The notes beneath the pieces were generated by a model, which saw only the letters and a list, made by a program, of their open reading frames with translations, made no database searches and was not told where the DNA came from. From assembly GCA_002506875.1 (NCBI GenBank), contig DAYJ01000061.1, positions 1-17,405 on the forward strand: a DNA stretch of 17,405 nt, read 5' to 3'. Below are positions 8,179 to 15,816 of this stretch, piece by piece; the stretch's first letter is position 1; the number at the start of each line of letters is the position of its first letter. The position numbers were made by a program, and so were the translations under genes. This DNA comes from Euryarchaeota archaeon UBA40. Its GTDB lineage: Archaea; Thermoplasmatota; Poseidoniia; Poseidoniales; Thalassarchaeaceae.

Positions 8179-8771
8179 GCATCGCCTGGCGGTAGAGTCG
8201 GTTCATCTGGGCCGACGGGATGTGGGTCAGAGGCAGCCTCTGTACGATCATCACCAGTCAGTCCATTTCGGAGCATTTCTCCGGCTTCTTGGATTGAGGT
8301 TACAATCTGTTGGTAGCCCGTGCAGCGGCAGAGATTACCCTCAATCGCCTCTTTGATTGCGGCTTCGGATGGGTCCGGTTCTTTGTCGAGGAGAGCTGCA
8401 CTCACTACGAGGAAACCAGGTGTGCAGAATCCACATTGGCTTCCCCCATGGTCGGCGAAGCACTGTTGTATTGGATGAAGATGGTGGCCGTCTGCTAGGC
8501 CTTCGACAGTGGTGATTTCCTTCCCCTCGACCTCAAATGCAAGAGTCAAGCAGGAGAGTACGGGTTCTCCATCGACGAGTACGGCACAGCAGCCGCAGGT
8601 CCCCATGTCACATCCTCGCTTCACGCCGAGTGTTCCAACGTGATCACGTAATACGTCTAGAAGAATCGAATGACTGTGCGCTAGTTCCGTGAACTGTGCT
8701 CCATTAACGCGTGCTGTCCATGCCTCCATTGGGTCCGAGGGGACCATAGGGATGTGGATTGGCGCAGACAT
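8172..8771 (-). CDS. [2Fe-2S] ferredoxin-like small subunit of the molybdenum hydroxylase
   Basis: A 199-residue iron-sulfur subunit. The plant-type [2Fe-2S] cluster ligands are Cys54, 59, 62 and 74 (pattern C-x4-C-x2-C ... C, in GCDMGTCGCC and LSC), and the second helical cluster uses Cys113, 116, 148 and 150 (QCGFCTPG and LCRCTGY). This is the normal order for xanthine oxidase family small subunits. The last 30 residues or so are an acidic, Pro-rich tail beyond the usual 150-170 residues. An open frame extends to a TTG at 8861, but the ATG at 8771 is preferred since the ferredoxin domain begins near residue 20 of the shorter form and the extra 30 residues cover an inverted repeat. No Shine-Dalgarno is seen before 8771. 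It is the first gene of the operon, four bases ahead of the large subunit, and relays electrons from the molybdenum centre to FAD. Confidence 0.93.
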   Translation of the reverse strand: MSAPIHIPMVPSDPMEAWTARVNGAQFTELAHSHSILLDVLRDHVGTLGVKRGCDMGTCGCCAVLVDGEPVLSCLTLAFEVEGKEITTVEGLADGHHLHPIQQCFADHGGSQCGFCTPGFLVVSAALLDKEPDPSEAAIKEAIEGNLCRCTGYQQIVTSIQEAGEMLRNGLTGDDRTEAASDPHPVGPDEPTLPPGDAR

Positions 8772-8779
8772 GGAGCAAT

Positions 8780-8821
8780 TTAGTGCGAGGGGAACACGCT
8801 CTTTGAGCGTTCGGGCACTAA
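8780..8821. repeat. Nested inverted repeat just upstream of the molybdenum hydroxylase operon start
   Basis: Two arm pairs are nested: outer TTAGTGC (8780-8786) with GCACTAA (8815-8821), and inner ACGCTC (8796-8801) with GAGCGT (8805-8810) around a three-base loop. All arms match perfectly. The element ends eight bases before the ATG at 8771. Read as RNA on the minus strand it would form a hairpin with a 4/9-base internal loop; read as DNA it would be two nested operators. It may be a leader structure or protein-binding site controlling the operon. No known riboswitch class is recognised. Confidence 0.55.
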
Positions 8822-8935
8822 GATTGGATTCATCATGGCACTTTGTTGGATTTTGAATCAACTACTCGTTCGATTCCAAACGCATGAATTCAAATGTCTT
8901 GCATCCATTGTTTTTCCATCTTAATCTTCCGATTT

Positions 8936-8944
8936 CGTTATACT
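8936..8944 (+). promoter_or_regulatory. TATA-like box for the 1,254-residue membrane protein gene
   Basis: CGTTATACT lies 24-32 bases before the ATG at 8968. At the usual archaeal TATA to start distance of about 25 bases, the transcript would begin within a few bases of the start codon, giving a leaderless or nearly leaderless mRNA. The same AT-rich stretch could also serve the divergent minus-strand operon with a leader of about 140 bases. The rest of the 196-base spacer (8772-8967) holds the nested inverted repeat at 8780-8821 and no gene that I can support. Confidence 0.4.
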
Positions 8945-8967
8945 TCGTCAGTTTGTGAATAGGACTC

Positions 8968-11900
8968 ATGACAACTTCAGAACCCCTGCAAGCCACTATC
9001 CTAAGTGCACAGGAAATGGATGCTGCTCGTATTGGAATGATTGCTTCCATTGTAGGTGGGAGTGTGATGTTAATCGCTGCTATCTTCTATGTGACAACCG
9101 TCCAAGTGGATTCAGATTATTCATACCTAATTCTAGGAATGATGCTCGGTTCCATAGGATTGTGCGTAATCGGTTATCTTGAAGTTTGTAAGCGCGAACT
9201 CCTCCCTAGTCCATCAGAGGTTCTGAAGGATTACGTAGGAAGTGCCGCAGTGGTTTTCGGGACTTTGGCAACCCTCTGGATTTCTCGTTTTTCGATATGG
9301 TTCCTTGCTGTTGAAAACACCTTCATTGCCCAAGATGTAGGTAATAATTTCTGGATTCCTGATTGGATGCCTATGGTCCAAACTATTGGAGTCATTGGCA
9401 CGGTGGCTTTGGGTGCTTGGATGGCACAACGTCATTCCTTGGGGAACTCTGTTCGAGCAGCGTTGGTTCTTGCGCCAATCAGCGTTTCGTTCAGTGTCAT
9501 TACAATCTGGCTAGATTGGTCAGCGCCCGGCCTGAGTCTCTGGGTGAGTCTAGGGCACCTTCTCCTACTTTCTTCGGCCATTTTGTACGCCCTTCATCTG
9601 GATCGCGCACCACTTTACCTTCTTGCATCGGGTGTTGCAACAGTATTCCCACTGCTGTTTTCGTTGACATCTGCGGGCATGCTTGGACTTTGCCTTCTAG
9701 TTCCAATCATCATCCTAGTTGGCATGACAGCGATGGACCGATCCTTGGACCGGAAGATGATTGAGAATAGTTCTGGTTTCGTTATCGGAGCAGTCCTTCT
9801 TGCTCAGTTTGCAGGCCGTGGTGAACCCCTCGTGTTTGCTGGTTTTATTTTGTCTAATTTCCCGTTTGATTTGTCCTTCATATTGTGGGCTACTCTGTTG
9901 GTTGGTTGGTTTGGGCCAACCTACATGCAGCGCACCCCTGCAATGCCAATCGGACTTGCTCTTGCCCTTGCAATGCTACAGGGAGAAGCGGCTGCAGTTG
10001 CATGGTTAGTCGCCATTATGGCCTTCATCTACCTTGCAACACGAGATCATGCTAGGACTTGGGTAATCACTTGGACATTCATTGCCATGATGGCTTCTTG
10101 GTGGTTCTCATCTATTGGGTCAAATGCGACCAATCCTGGAACCCTGTTTGGCGGTCTTGAAGTTGAAATTACGGATCTTCTCCATTACGTATTGTTCCCT
10201 TGTTTGGTGGGCTTGGGTACCTGGCAGGTTCTTTCTTCTCGCTTCCCTCCCATCATTGTGGCTCTAACTGCTTTGACAGGAGCCTTCTCACCTACATCAT
10301 TTGGTGGAGTTGATCTTCCTTTCACTGTCCTTGTCATAGGCACAGGTGTTCTTGCCTTGTCTCTTGAGATACGGGCAAGTTCTGAGCGCGCTTCAATCAA
10401 TACATTCCACTTATCTCCAGCGTTGGGCAGCGTTGTCATCGCTTCTTTGAGTGCAGGACCATTCCTAGCCGACTATTTACTTGCTGGAACTCAGGATTTA
10501 GCGACTCTCCTAATCGCTCCATTCTCTGGTGCTCTACTCTATGGTCTCACTTATTCAGTTCGAGGAAAGGAAGTGTTCAATACATCCTCTGAATCCATTG
10601 TAGTTTCAGAGGCTAATCCCTTCAGATTATCATTAATATCGGTCTATATCCTACTCTTTTTCGGGCAGTTCTTAGGGCTTCACACCTCCTCTTTACATGC
10701 GGATTTGGACGCATCGATGATTGAAGCACTTCGCCTCATCGTGTTTGCACTAACTGTTGGAATCATTGCTCTTGAAGGAGGGGTACTAAAATCGGGCACG
10801 TCAATGGAACGTTTTGGTTCTTCGTTGGCAGCATTGTTCCTGATTTGGGGGGCTTCAATATCACTCAACGAATTGGAGTTATCTGGCGCTCTAATCCGTG
10901 AGTTGATTCTGATTGGTGCACTTATCGGTATTAATCTTAGATTCCAAGCTAAGGGTGATTCGTCGGAAGAGGAGAGGTTTTTCGATCAGGCAGTTTTGTT
11001 CATTTTACTCATCTCATCATTCATGGATCTCAGCGGGGGCCTCTGGAGTCTTGTTGTGTTCTTCCTCGTCGCCGATCGTGCCATTCGATATCAGCACGGA
11101 TTCACCCAAATATTCCTCCTTCCGGCCACTTTTGCAATCTCGATAATCGGCAAGTTTGGCATATTAAGCAAGCATGGCTTGGTTTGGGATCAGTTTGACT
11201 TGATACCTTATCTTGGCGAGTTCTCAAATCTTCTAGGAAATAATCTTCTTCCTCGTTGGAGTATCCTTCTTCTGATTGCGATTTCCGCGTTGTCTCTTTA
11301 CCATCATCGTTCGATTACAAATCCACGGAACGAATACACGCCATATTTACCGTATTTCTGGTTGGTTGTCAGCGTAGCAGTAATACTCCCTGATGCACGG
11401 TATGTTCCAGGTTTATTCACGGTCCTCATGACCGCTCTGATTCTTCGTACAGGTTACCTAGGTTGGTTCTGGATAAATCCATTCGTTGCAGGTTGGTCCG
11501 CCGTCACGACTCTTGATTTAGTCCAAGAGAATGAGTGGGGTCTCATCAACATCCAGGAAGAGAGCGCCTTTGCTATGACTCTCGGTCTTGTTGCCTTTGC
11601 ACAACTTTTCGCGTATCGTCATGGATTCCTCCATCGATTCACAGATCAACGAATAGAGTCTCAAGGATTCAACCTCGAAGAGGGCCCGGATGAAAATACC
11701 GTATTCAACCTATACAATCGAGTCCTTGGATATTCAACTCTCATCCTATTCGCTCCAGAACAGGTGGTAGATTACTTACCATTCATCCGAGTACTTCTCA
11801 CCGGTTTACTCGGCATAGATCTCTACTTCAATCGTCTCTTGTGGCCGCTTCGATTATGGATTATTCCGATGGTGTTCTTCACGGGAGATTTCCTCGATCA

Positions 11901-12732
11901 AGAATTCAACATAGTGAATGATGTCACATATGACCAATTTGCATTCCTACTATTGGTCATAGCTGGCGCTTACCAGTTATACTGCTCGTACAAGCAGGTC
12001 AATGAATTCAATGAAGAAGAGATGATTCAATCCCATGCAGGAATTATTGGGACCTTCTCAGTGATTTTTGGATTATGGTCGTTCATCGATTTGGGTGATT
12101 ACAATCTGGGTGCCCTAAACGGAATCGTGATGGTCATCATCTTTGGTCATCATCTCGTTCTTGGTTTTGGCCGCGATGATTCGTGGAGGCGATTGTTTAG
12201 TCTAGTGGGGCTTCCAACGGGTATGTTAGTGACCGGATTCTCATTCGGCAATGAACTCGTTGCGGTAATATCTCTGTTCCTAGCAGCCATGACGCTAATC
12301 GCTCAGGGTATCATGTATTCTGCACGTGGTGGAATTGGCATGGGTTCCGCCCGAAGCGATGGAGGTGTACATATGGATTCGTTGACCGCTTTCATCAAAC
12401 CAGATCTGGCAATAGTGGAAGAGTCCGATTCTGAGGATGAAGTGGAAGATGATTCCCCTGATTCAGATGAATCAGATTCTATCGAAGAGGATGCTCCAGA
12501 AGTAGAGGAGATTCCAGAACCAATGGATGCTTTGTCCTCTATCAGTGATGTCCGTTTCCCTTTGCTTGGGTCATCTATCGACATGGAGATTGAAGGAGCG
12601 ATGCTCCAGAGGATTGTTAGTACTGTCAGTGCTGCTGGGACCCCTGGATTCCGTCCTTTGGTTCACATTAACGGTCAAGGTGTCCTGTCATTGCTATGGG
12701 AGCCAATTCCTGACTTTACTCAAGAGGAATGA
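8968..12732 (+). CDS. Very large polytopic membrane protein of unknown function with acidic linker and C-terminal soluble domain
   Basis: A 1,254-residue protein that I do not recognise. After a short N-terminus it has, by eye, roughly 30-36 hydrophobic segments spread over residues 20-1135 with short loops. This architecture resembles the DUF2339 class of many-pass proteins, but I see no motif that proves it. A charged loop (about residues 900-915, rich in Asp/Glu) breaks the array. After the last membrane segment comes a Ser/Asp/Glu-rich linker (about 1151-1185), then a compact domain of about 69 residues (1186-1254) with a patterned beta/alpha sequence and a conserved-looking end (HINGQGVLSLLWEPIPDF). 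The ATG is chosen because the frame has a TATA-like box 24-32 bases upstream and AGGA five bases upstream. It is transcribed alone on the plus strand, divergent from the molybdenum hydroxylase operon and convergent with xdhC, whose 3' end it overlaps by 13 bases. No transporter signature such as a Walker or metal motif is seen. Confidence 0.85.
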   Translation: MTTSEPLQATILSAQEMDAARIGMIASIVGGSVMLIAAIFYVTTVQVDSDYSYLILGMMLGSIGLCVIGYLEVCKRELLPSPSEVLKDYVGSAAVVFGTLATLWISRFSIWFLAVENTFIAQDVGNNFWIPDWMPMVQTIGVIGTVALGAWMAQRHSLGNSVRAALVLAPISVSFSVITIWLDWSAPGLSLWVSLGHLLLLSSAILYALHLDRAPLYLLASGVATVFPLLFSLTSAGMLGLCLLVPIIILVGMTAMDRSLDRKMIENSSGFVIGAVLLAQFAGRGEPLVFAGFILSNFPFDLSFILWATLLVGWFGPTYMQRTPAMPIGLALALAMLQGEAAAVAWLVAIMAFIYLATRDHARTWVITWTFIAMMASWWFSSIGSNATNPGTLFGGLEVEITDLLHYVLFPCLVGLGTWQVLSSRFPPIIVALTALTGAFSPTSFGGVDLPFTVLVIGTGVLALSLEIRASSERASINTFHLSPALGSVVIASLSAGPFLADYLLAGTQDLATLLIAPFSGALLYGLTYSVRGKEVFNTSSESIVVSEANPFRLSLISVYILLFFGQFLGLHTSSLHADLDASMIEALRLIVFALTVGIIALEGGVLKSGTSMERFGSSLAALFLIWGASISLNELELSGALIRELILIGALIGINLRFQAKGDSSEEERFFDQAVLFILLISSFMDLSGGLWSLVVFFLVADRAIRYQHGFTQIFLLPATFAISIIGKFGILSKHGLVWDQFDLIPYLGEFSNLLGNNLLPRWSILLLIAISALSLYHHRSITNPRNEYTPYLPYFWLVVSVAVILPDARYVPGLFTVLMTALILRTGYLGWFWINPFVAGWSAVTTLDLVQENEWGLINIQEESAFAMTLGLVAFAQLFAYRHGFLHRFTDQRIESQGFNLEEGPDENTVFNLYNRVLGYSTLILFAPEQVVDYLPFIRVLLTGLLGIDLYFNRLLWPLRLWIIPMVFFTGDFLDQEFNIVNDVTYDQFAFLLLVIAGAYQLYCSYKQVNEFNEEEMIQSHAGIIGTFSVIFGLWSFIDLGDYNLGALNGIVMVIIFGHHLVLGFGRDDSWRRLFSLVGLPTGMLVTGFSFGNELVAVISLFLAAMTLIAQGIMYSARGGIGMGSARSDGGVHMDSLTAFIKPDLAIVEESDSEDEVEDDSPDSDESDSIEEDAPEVEEIPEPMDALSSISDVRFPLLGSSIDMEIEGAMLQRIVSTVSAAGTPGFRPLVHINGQGVLSLLWEPIPDFTQEE
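12418..12522 (+). other. Acidic Ser/Asp/Glu linker inside the giant membrane protein
   Basis: About 35 codons, almost all Asp, Glu, Ser or Pro, join the membrane part to the C-terminal domain. Such a segment is probably unstructured, and it places the last 69 residues as a separate soluble domain, likely on the cytoplasmic side if the usual charge rules hold (inference). Confidence 0.7.
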
Positions 12733-13607
12733 GATCGCCAACCGGAATGTCTGATGGGGTCTTCTCCGCGGAGTATACGGCTGCGTTGGTCAATGATTTG
12801 TGCACAAACAGCGATTGCAATCTCCTCCGGAGTTTGTGCGTTTACATCGATGCCGATTGGGCAGATAACTGCGTCAAGTGCTGTATCAGATATACCCGCT
12901 TCTTGAGCTGCTTGCGTGAACGATCTCCATTTCGCCTGACTCCCGATTGTTCCGAGCATGAATGATCCATCAATCATGCCAGATTCACGCCCGGATAGAA
13001 GGCCGAGGAGCAGATCCTGATCAATAGTCCAATCATGACCCATAATGAGAATGTGACTGAACCTACCAAGGCTCTCGCCACTTTCATGTTGTAGGAAATC
13101 TACAGGCATAGCATGAATCCTTTCGACAGCATTCGGATGCATGTTTTCGTCAACAAATTCTGCCCGGGCATCCATGACCGAGATTTTCCAATCGAGTACC
13201 TCGGCCATTTTTCCTATTGCGATAGCACAATGCCCTCCTCCTGCAAGGAGGACATGGGGAGGCGCATCCAATACCTCGCTGACGATGGTAACGATACCAC
13301 CACAAAGACTGTTCAGTGCGGTCAAATCAGATTCCCGATCTGTCTTTTCGCGAGATTCTTTTCTTAGTTGAAATCGTTCAATTCCTGGAATTATTTCGCC
13401 TTTGAGGACGCCTTGGAGGTGTTCGATAACCATCATCTCTAGACCGGCGCCACCTACGGTGCCGTATTGCTCTCCATTCAATGAGATCGCAATTTTGGCG
13501 CCGACCTTGCCTGGAACTGAACCCTGAGATTCAACTACGCTGGCTATTGCCACACGATTACCTGCATCTAACTGGCTGAGTGCCCAGGCCAGAGTCGATG
13601 CAGTCAT
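12720..13607 (-). CDS. xdhC: XdhC/CoxI family molybdenum cofactor chaperone
   Basis: A 295-residue protein with the two XdhC domains. The N-terminal part carries ASVVESQGSVPGKVGAKIAI (about residues 22-41) and GGAGLE (52-57), followed by LCGG (101-104). The C-terminal Rossmann-like domain begins at LAGGGHCAIAIG (121-132) with an acidic residue at the end of the second strand (Asp146), and continues with HDWTIDQDLL, GTIGSQAKW and PIGIDVNAQTPEEIA, all expected for the family. XdhC proteins bind molybdenum cofactor, help to sulfurate it and insert it into xanthine oxidase family enzymes, so this gene most likely serves the operon at 4389-8771. It is on the same strand but split from that operon by the giant membrane protein gene. 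Its 3' end overlaps that gene by 13 bases. The start has no visible Shine-Dalgarno, and may be leaderless. Confidence 0.93.
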   Translation of the reverse strand: MTASTLAWALSQLDAGNRVAIASVVESQGSVPGKVGAKIAISLNGEQYGTVGGAGLEMMVIEHLQGVLKGEIIPGIERFQLRKESREKTDRESDLTALNSLCGGIVTIVSEVLDAPPHVLLAGGGHCAIAIGKMAEVLDWKISVMDARAEFVDENMHPNAVERIHAMPVDFLQHESGESLGRFSHILIMGHDWTIDQDLLLGLLSGRESGMIDGSFMLGTIGSQAKWRSFTQAAQEAGISDTALDAVICPIGIDVNAQTPEEIAIAVCAQIIDQRSRILRGEDPIRHSGWRSHSS

Positions 13608-13648
13608 GGCATGGGCATTGGGTGATTTGGTTTGAGTTTGAGGGCAAA

Positions 13649-13664
13649 GTTAGCCTTGGCTAAC
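13649..13664. promoter_or_regulatory. Perfect palindrome in the divergent xdhC/exporter promoter region
   Basis: GTTAGCC and GGCTAAC are separated by two bases, in the 88-base spacer between xdhC (start 13607) and the exporter gene (start 13696). The position, 42-57 bases before the xdhC start and 32-47 bases before the exporter start, fits a shared operator for a dimeric repressor. The TTAGsC...GsCTAA half sites recall DtxR/MntR-type metal regulators, which would fit a metal exporter, but this link is inference. Confidence 0.5.
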
Positions 13665-13695
13665 ATTCATGTTTCGGCGATAATTATTGGGGCTC

Positions 13696-14898
13696 ATGGT
13701 GACCTCATCGGAGATCATCGACCTGCTCCTCCTCTCGATGCGAGATGCATTCCTTGCCGTCACTGTCTTCGTTGCGGCGATGGTGTTGCTGTTCAGCTGG
13801 TTACAATATGCTACCGCGGGTCGTTTCGTTGACTGGATTCGTTCAAAGCGTAGGCTTCAACCAGTTATTGGAGCCGTCATGGGTATTACTCCGGGGTGTG
13901 GGGGCGCCATCGTAATGATGCCTCTCTATGCACGCGGATACGTCACTTACGGCACAGTAATCTCGACGCTCATAGCCACGCTTGGTGATTCGGCCTTCGT
14001 TTTGATTGGGGGTGCGATTGCTAATCCTTCACTAATTGGCCCTGTAGTTATGGTCCACGTAATCTCGCTTGTTGTGGGCATAATCTGGGGTCTTGGCGTT
14101 GATGCTATTGGAATTACACCATCCGCTCCATTGGGGCGATTAGGCTCCCAATCCATTGAATCATCCGTGCCTGAGAATGATGCTATCGAGGATTTCGATG
14201 TTAGAGATGATTTACCACGTGAAGAGCCGGAGGGATTTGCGTACAAGGTCGTTCATCAGGGATATATCGCTTGGTGGGCTATTACTGGAATCGGCCTCAT
14301 TTTCGCTATCTTGCTACTTGTATGGGGGTCGACGGGAGGTGGCCCAGAGATTGATCTTGAGGATGGGAGCATGAATCTCGATCCATTGACTCTCGGTGGT
14401 TTCGTATCTTGGATTGGCCTTCTAGGAACTGGACTTTCAATCGCAATATTTGCGGCTCAGCGTTCGATTTTCCGTGATGACAGCGAAGCCAGTATTGGTG
14501 ATAAGTTGGAATCATTACGTGAGACAACCATCCATGCTGCTCAAGAGACATCATTTGTGACGTTCTGGGTTGTAATTGCATACCTTGTGTTTGAGTTTTC
14601 GATGCTCTTGGGAGGTGTCGATGAGACTCACCTTGCTGCATATGGTGCTGGAATAGGTGCTATCCTTGTTGCTGCAGCAGTTGGCCTAATTCCAGGATGT
14701 GGTCCACAGATTATCGTGATGACTAGCTACATCGAAGGTATCCTTGGATTCCCTGGTCTAGTTTCGAATGCTATATCGCAGGACGGGGACGCCCTTTTCC
14801 CATTGCTGGTTCGTCATCGTGCGGCCTCACTATGGGCTACTATTCACACTGCTTTGCCAGCGATTTTGACTGGCTTACTGCTCTTTGCAATGGGCTGA
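13696..14898 (+). CDS. Predicted 10-TM heavy-metal (manganese/arsenic-type) exporter, ArsP_2 family
   Basis: A 400-residue polytopic protein of the family called ArsP_2 or putative manganese transporter. Two related glycine/cysteine motifs lie in the two halves: GITPGCGGAIVMMPLYARGY (about residues 63-82, followed by TLIATLGDSAFVLI at 91-104) and GLIPGCGPQIIVMTSYIEG (330-348, followed by ISQDGDALFPLL at 360-371). The paired PGCG and GD motifs are the probable ion path, and the halves are separated by a charged cytoplasmic loop (about 145-185). About ten hydrophobic helices can be counted. The frame opens at a TTG at 13687, but the ATG at 13696 is preferred as the normal codon with GGGG three bases upstream. 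Bacterial members are often linked to manganese control; substrate here is not proven. The gene is divergent from xdhC and 29 bases ahead of the TrhO gene, with which it is probably cotranscribed. Confidence 0.85.
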   Translation: MVTSSEIIDLLLLSMRDAFLAVTVFVAAMVLLFSWLQYATAGRFVDWIRSKRRLQPVIGAVMGITPGCGGAIVMMPLYARGYVTYGTVISTLIATLGDSAFVLIGGAIANPSLIGPVVMVHVISLVVGIIWGLGVDAIGITPSAPLGRLGSQSIESSVPENDAIEDFDVRDDLPREEPEGFAYKVVHQGYIAWWAITGIGLIFAILLLVWGSTGGGPEIDLEDGSMNLDPLTLGGFVSWIGLLGTGLSIAIFAAQRSIFRDDSEASIGDKLESLRETTIHAAQETSFVTFWVVIAYLVFEFSMLLGGVDETHLAAYGAGIGAILVAAAVGLIPGCGPQIIVMTSYIEGILGFPGLVSNAISQDGDALFPLLVRHRAASLWATIHTALPAILTGLLLFAMG

Positions 14899-14927
14899 AT
14901 CAGCATCCGGTCCATTCAAGAAGATGG

Positions 14928-15812
14928 ATGCGCCCTTCACGGTTGATGGACACCTCTGCAGATTCATCGTCTGGTGTCGTCGCCACCCCTGCCTTCGTCA
15001 ACATCGCTGGCTACCGTTTCGTGGATTTCGATGACTGGAAGGAATGGCGTGCGCCGCTTCAGGAGTTATGTCATGATCATGGAATCAAGGGAACAATCCT
15101 CTTGAGTGTAAACGGAATCAACTTCTTCCTTGCCGGGAACGAATCAGCAGTCAAGGAATACATTCGCTTTATCGAGAAGGACGAACGCTTCCGCGATATT
15201 CCTTTGAAGATTAGTCACAGCACCTACCAGCCCTTCCGTCGGATGCTTGTGAGGCTGAAGAAGGAAATTATCTCCCTTGGCATGGATGAAATCAAGCCTG
15301 CAGAATCAACTGGTGAGCGAATTTCGCCTACAGAATTCAAGCAAATGTTGGATAATGGCGAGGAGGTAATCGTTCTAGATACACGGAATGACTACGAAAC
15401 TCGTGTTGGAAAGTTCGAGAACGCAGTGGAACTCGACATCACAACCTTCCGTCAATTTCCTGCGGCAGCAAGCGAACTTCCTGAAGAGTATCGAAACAAG
15501 ACGATTGTCATGTATTGCACCGGGGGAATTCGATGTGAGAAAGCTTCTGCAGTCATGATCAATCAGGGTTTCAGTGATGTTAGACAGCTAGATGGAGGTA
15601 TCCTCGGCTATTTCGAAGAATGTGGAGGTACTCATTGGGAGGGCGACTGCTTTGTATTCGATAAGCGAGTTTCCTTGAGTGATGATTTGGAAGAGGGCGA
15701 TTTTGTCTTGTGTTTTAATTGCCGAAATCCACTCTCATTAGAAGAGCAGCAATCAGAACAGTATGTTATCGAGAAACATTGTCCATACTGTATCGAAGGT
15801 GTAGAGAGGTGA
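14928..15812 (+). CDS. trhO: TrhO/UPF0176 rhodanese-type tRNA U34 hydroxylase
   Basis: A protein of about 294 residues. The N-terminal acylphosphatase-like domain spans about 20-112 (KGTILLSVNGINFFLAG, then STYQPFRRMLVRLKKEII), the central rhodanese domain about 130-237 with the active loop CTGGIRC (catalytic Cys197, second Cys203), and the C-terminus holds two CxxC pairs (Cys262/265 and Cys285/288) probably for zinc. This order is diagnostic for TrhO (YceA), which forms 5-hydroxyuridine at position 34 of tRNAs using oxygen. Typical bacterial members have 300-350 residues. The open frame goes back to 14832, inside the exporter gene, and is rejected as start because the first 32 residues do not look like the domain; ATG 14928 is used, with ATG 14946 as a possible alternative. 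Archaeal TrhO is uncommon as far as I know, so transfer from bacteria is possible. It lies 29 bases after the exporter gene. Confidence 0.92.
   Translation: MRPSRLMDTSADSSSGVVATPAFVNIAGYRFVDFDDWKEWRAPLQELCHDHGIKGTILLSVNGINFFLAGNESAVKEYIRFIEKDERFRDIPLKISHSTYQPFRRMLVRLKKEIISLGMDEIKPAESTGERISPTEFKQMLDNGEEVIVLDTRNDYETRVGKFENAVELDITTFRQFPAAASELPEEYRNKTIVMYCTGGIRCEKASAVMINQGFSDVRQLDGGILGYFEECGGTHWEGDCFVFDKRVSLSDDLEEGDFVLCFNCRNPLSLEEQQSEQYVIEKHCPYCIEGVER
15807..15812 (+). promoter_or_regulatory. Ribosome binding site AGGTGA that contains the trhO stop codon and supports a TTG start
   Basis: AGGTGA lies four bases before the TTG at 15817, and its TGA is the stop of trhO. This is the same arrangement as at 8172-8178 and is the reason for choosing a TTG start in the next gene. 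Confidence 0.75.
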
Positions 15813-15816
15813 GAAC

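Noticed and set aside
8168..8254. 29-codon N-terminal extension of the molybdopterin subunit
   Set aside because: It would overlap the [2Fe-2S] subunit gene by 83 bases, while GAGGTGA sits four bases before the ATG at 8167.
5360..8771. Form I or II aerobic CO dehydrogenase (CoxLSM)
   Set aside because: The large subunit has AMRGHG in place of AYRCSFR or AYRGAGR, and the FAD subunit has the HcrB-type cysteine insertion.
8772..8967. tRNA or small RNA gene in the divergent spacer
   Set aside because: No cloverleaf arms, TPsiC-like GGTTCGAATCC or CCA end are seen; the only structure is the nested repeat already listed.
12303..12584. 93-residue Ser-rich open frame on the minus strand
   Set aside because: It is the complement of the acidic linker in the giant membrane protein and has no start signal.
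14832..14927. 32-codon extension of trhO into the exporter gene
   Set aside because: It overlaps the exporter's last helix in another frame and adds residues unlike the TrhO N-terminus.
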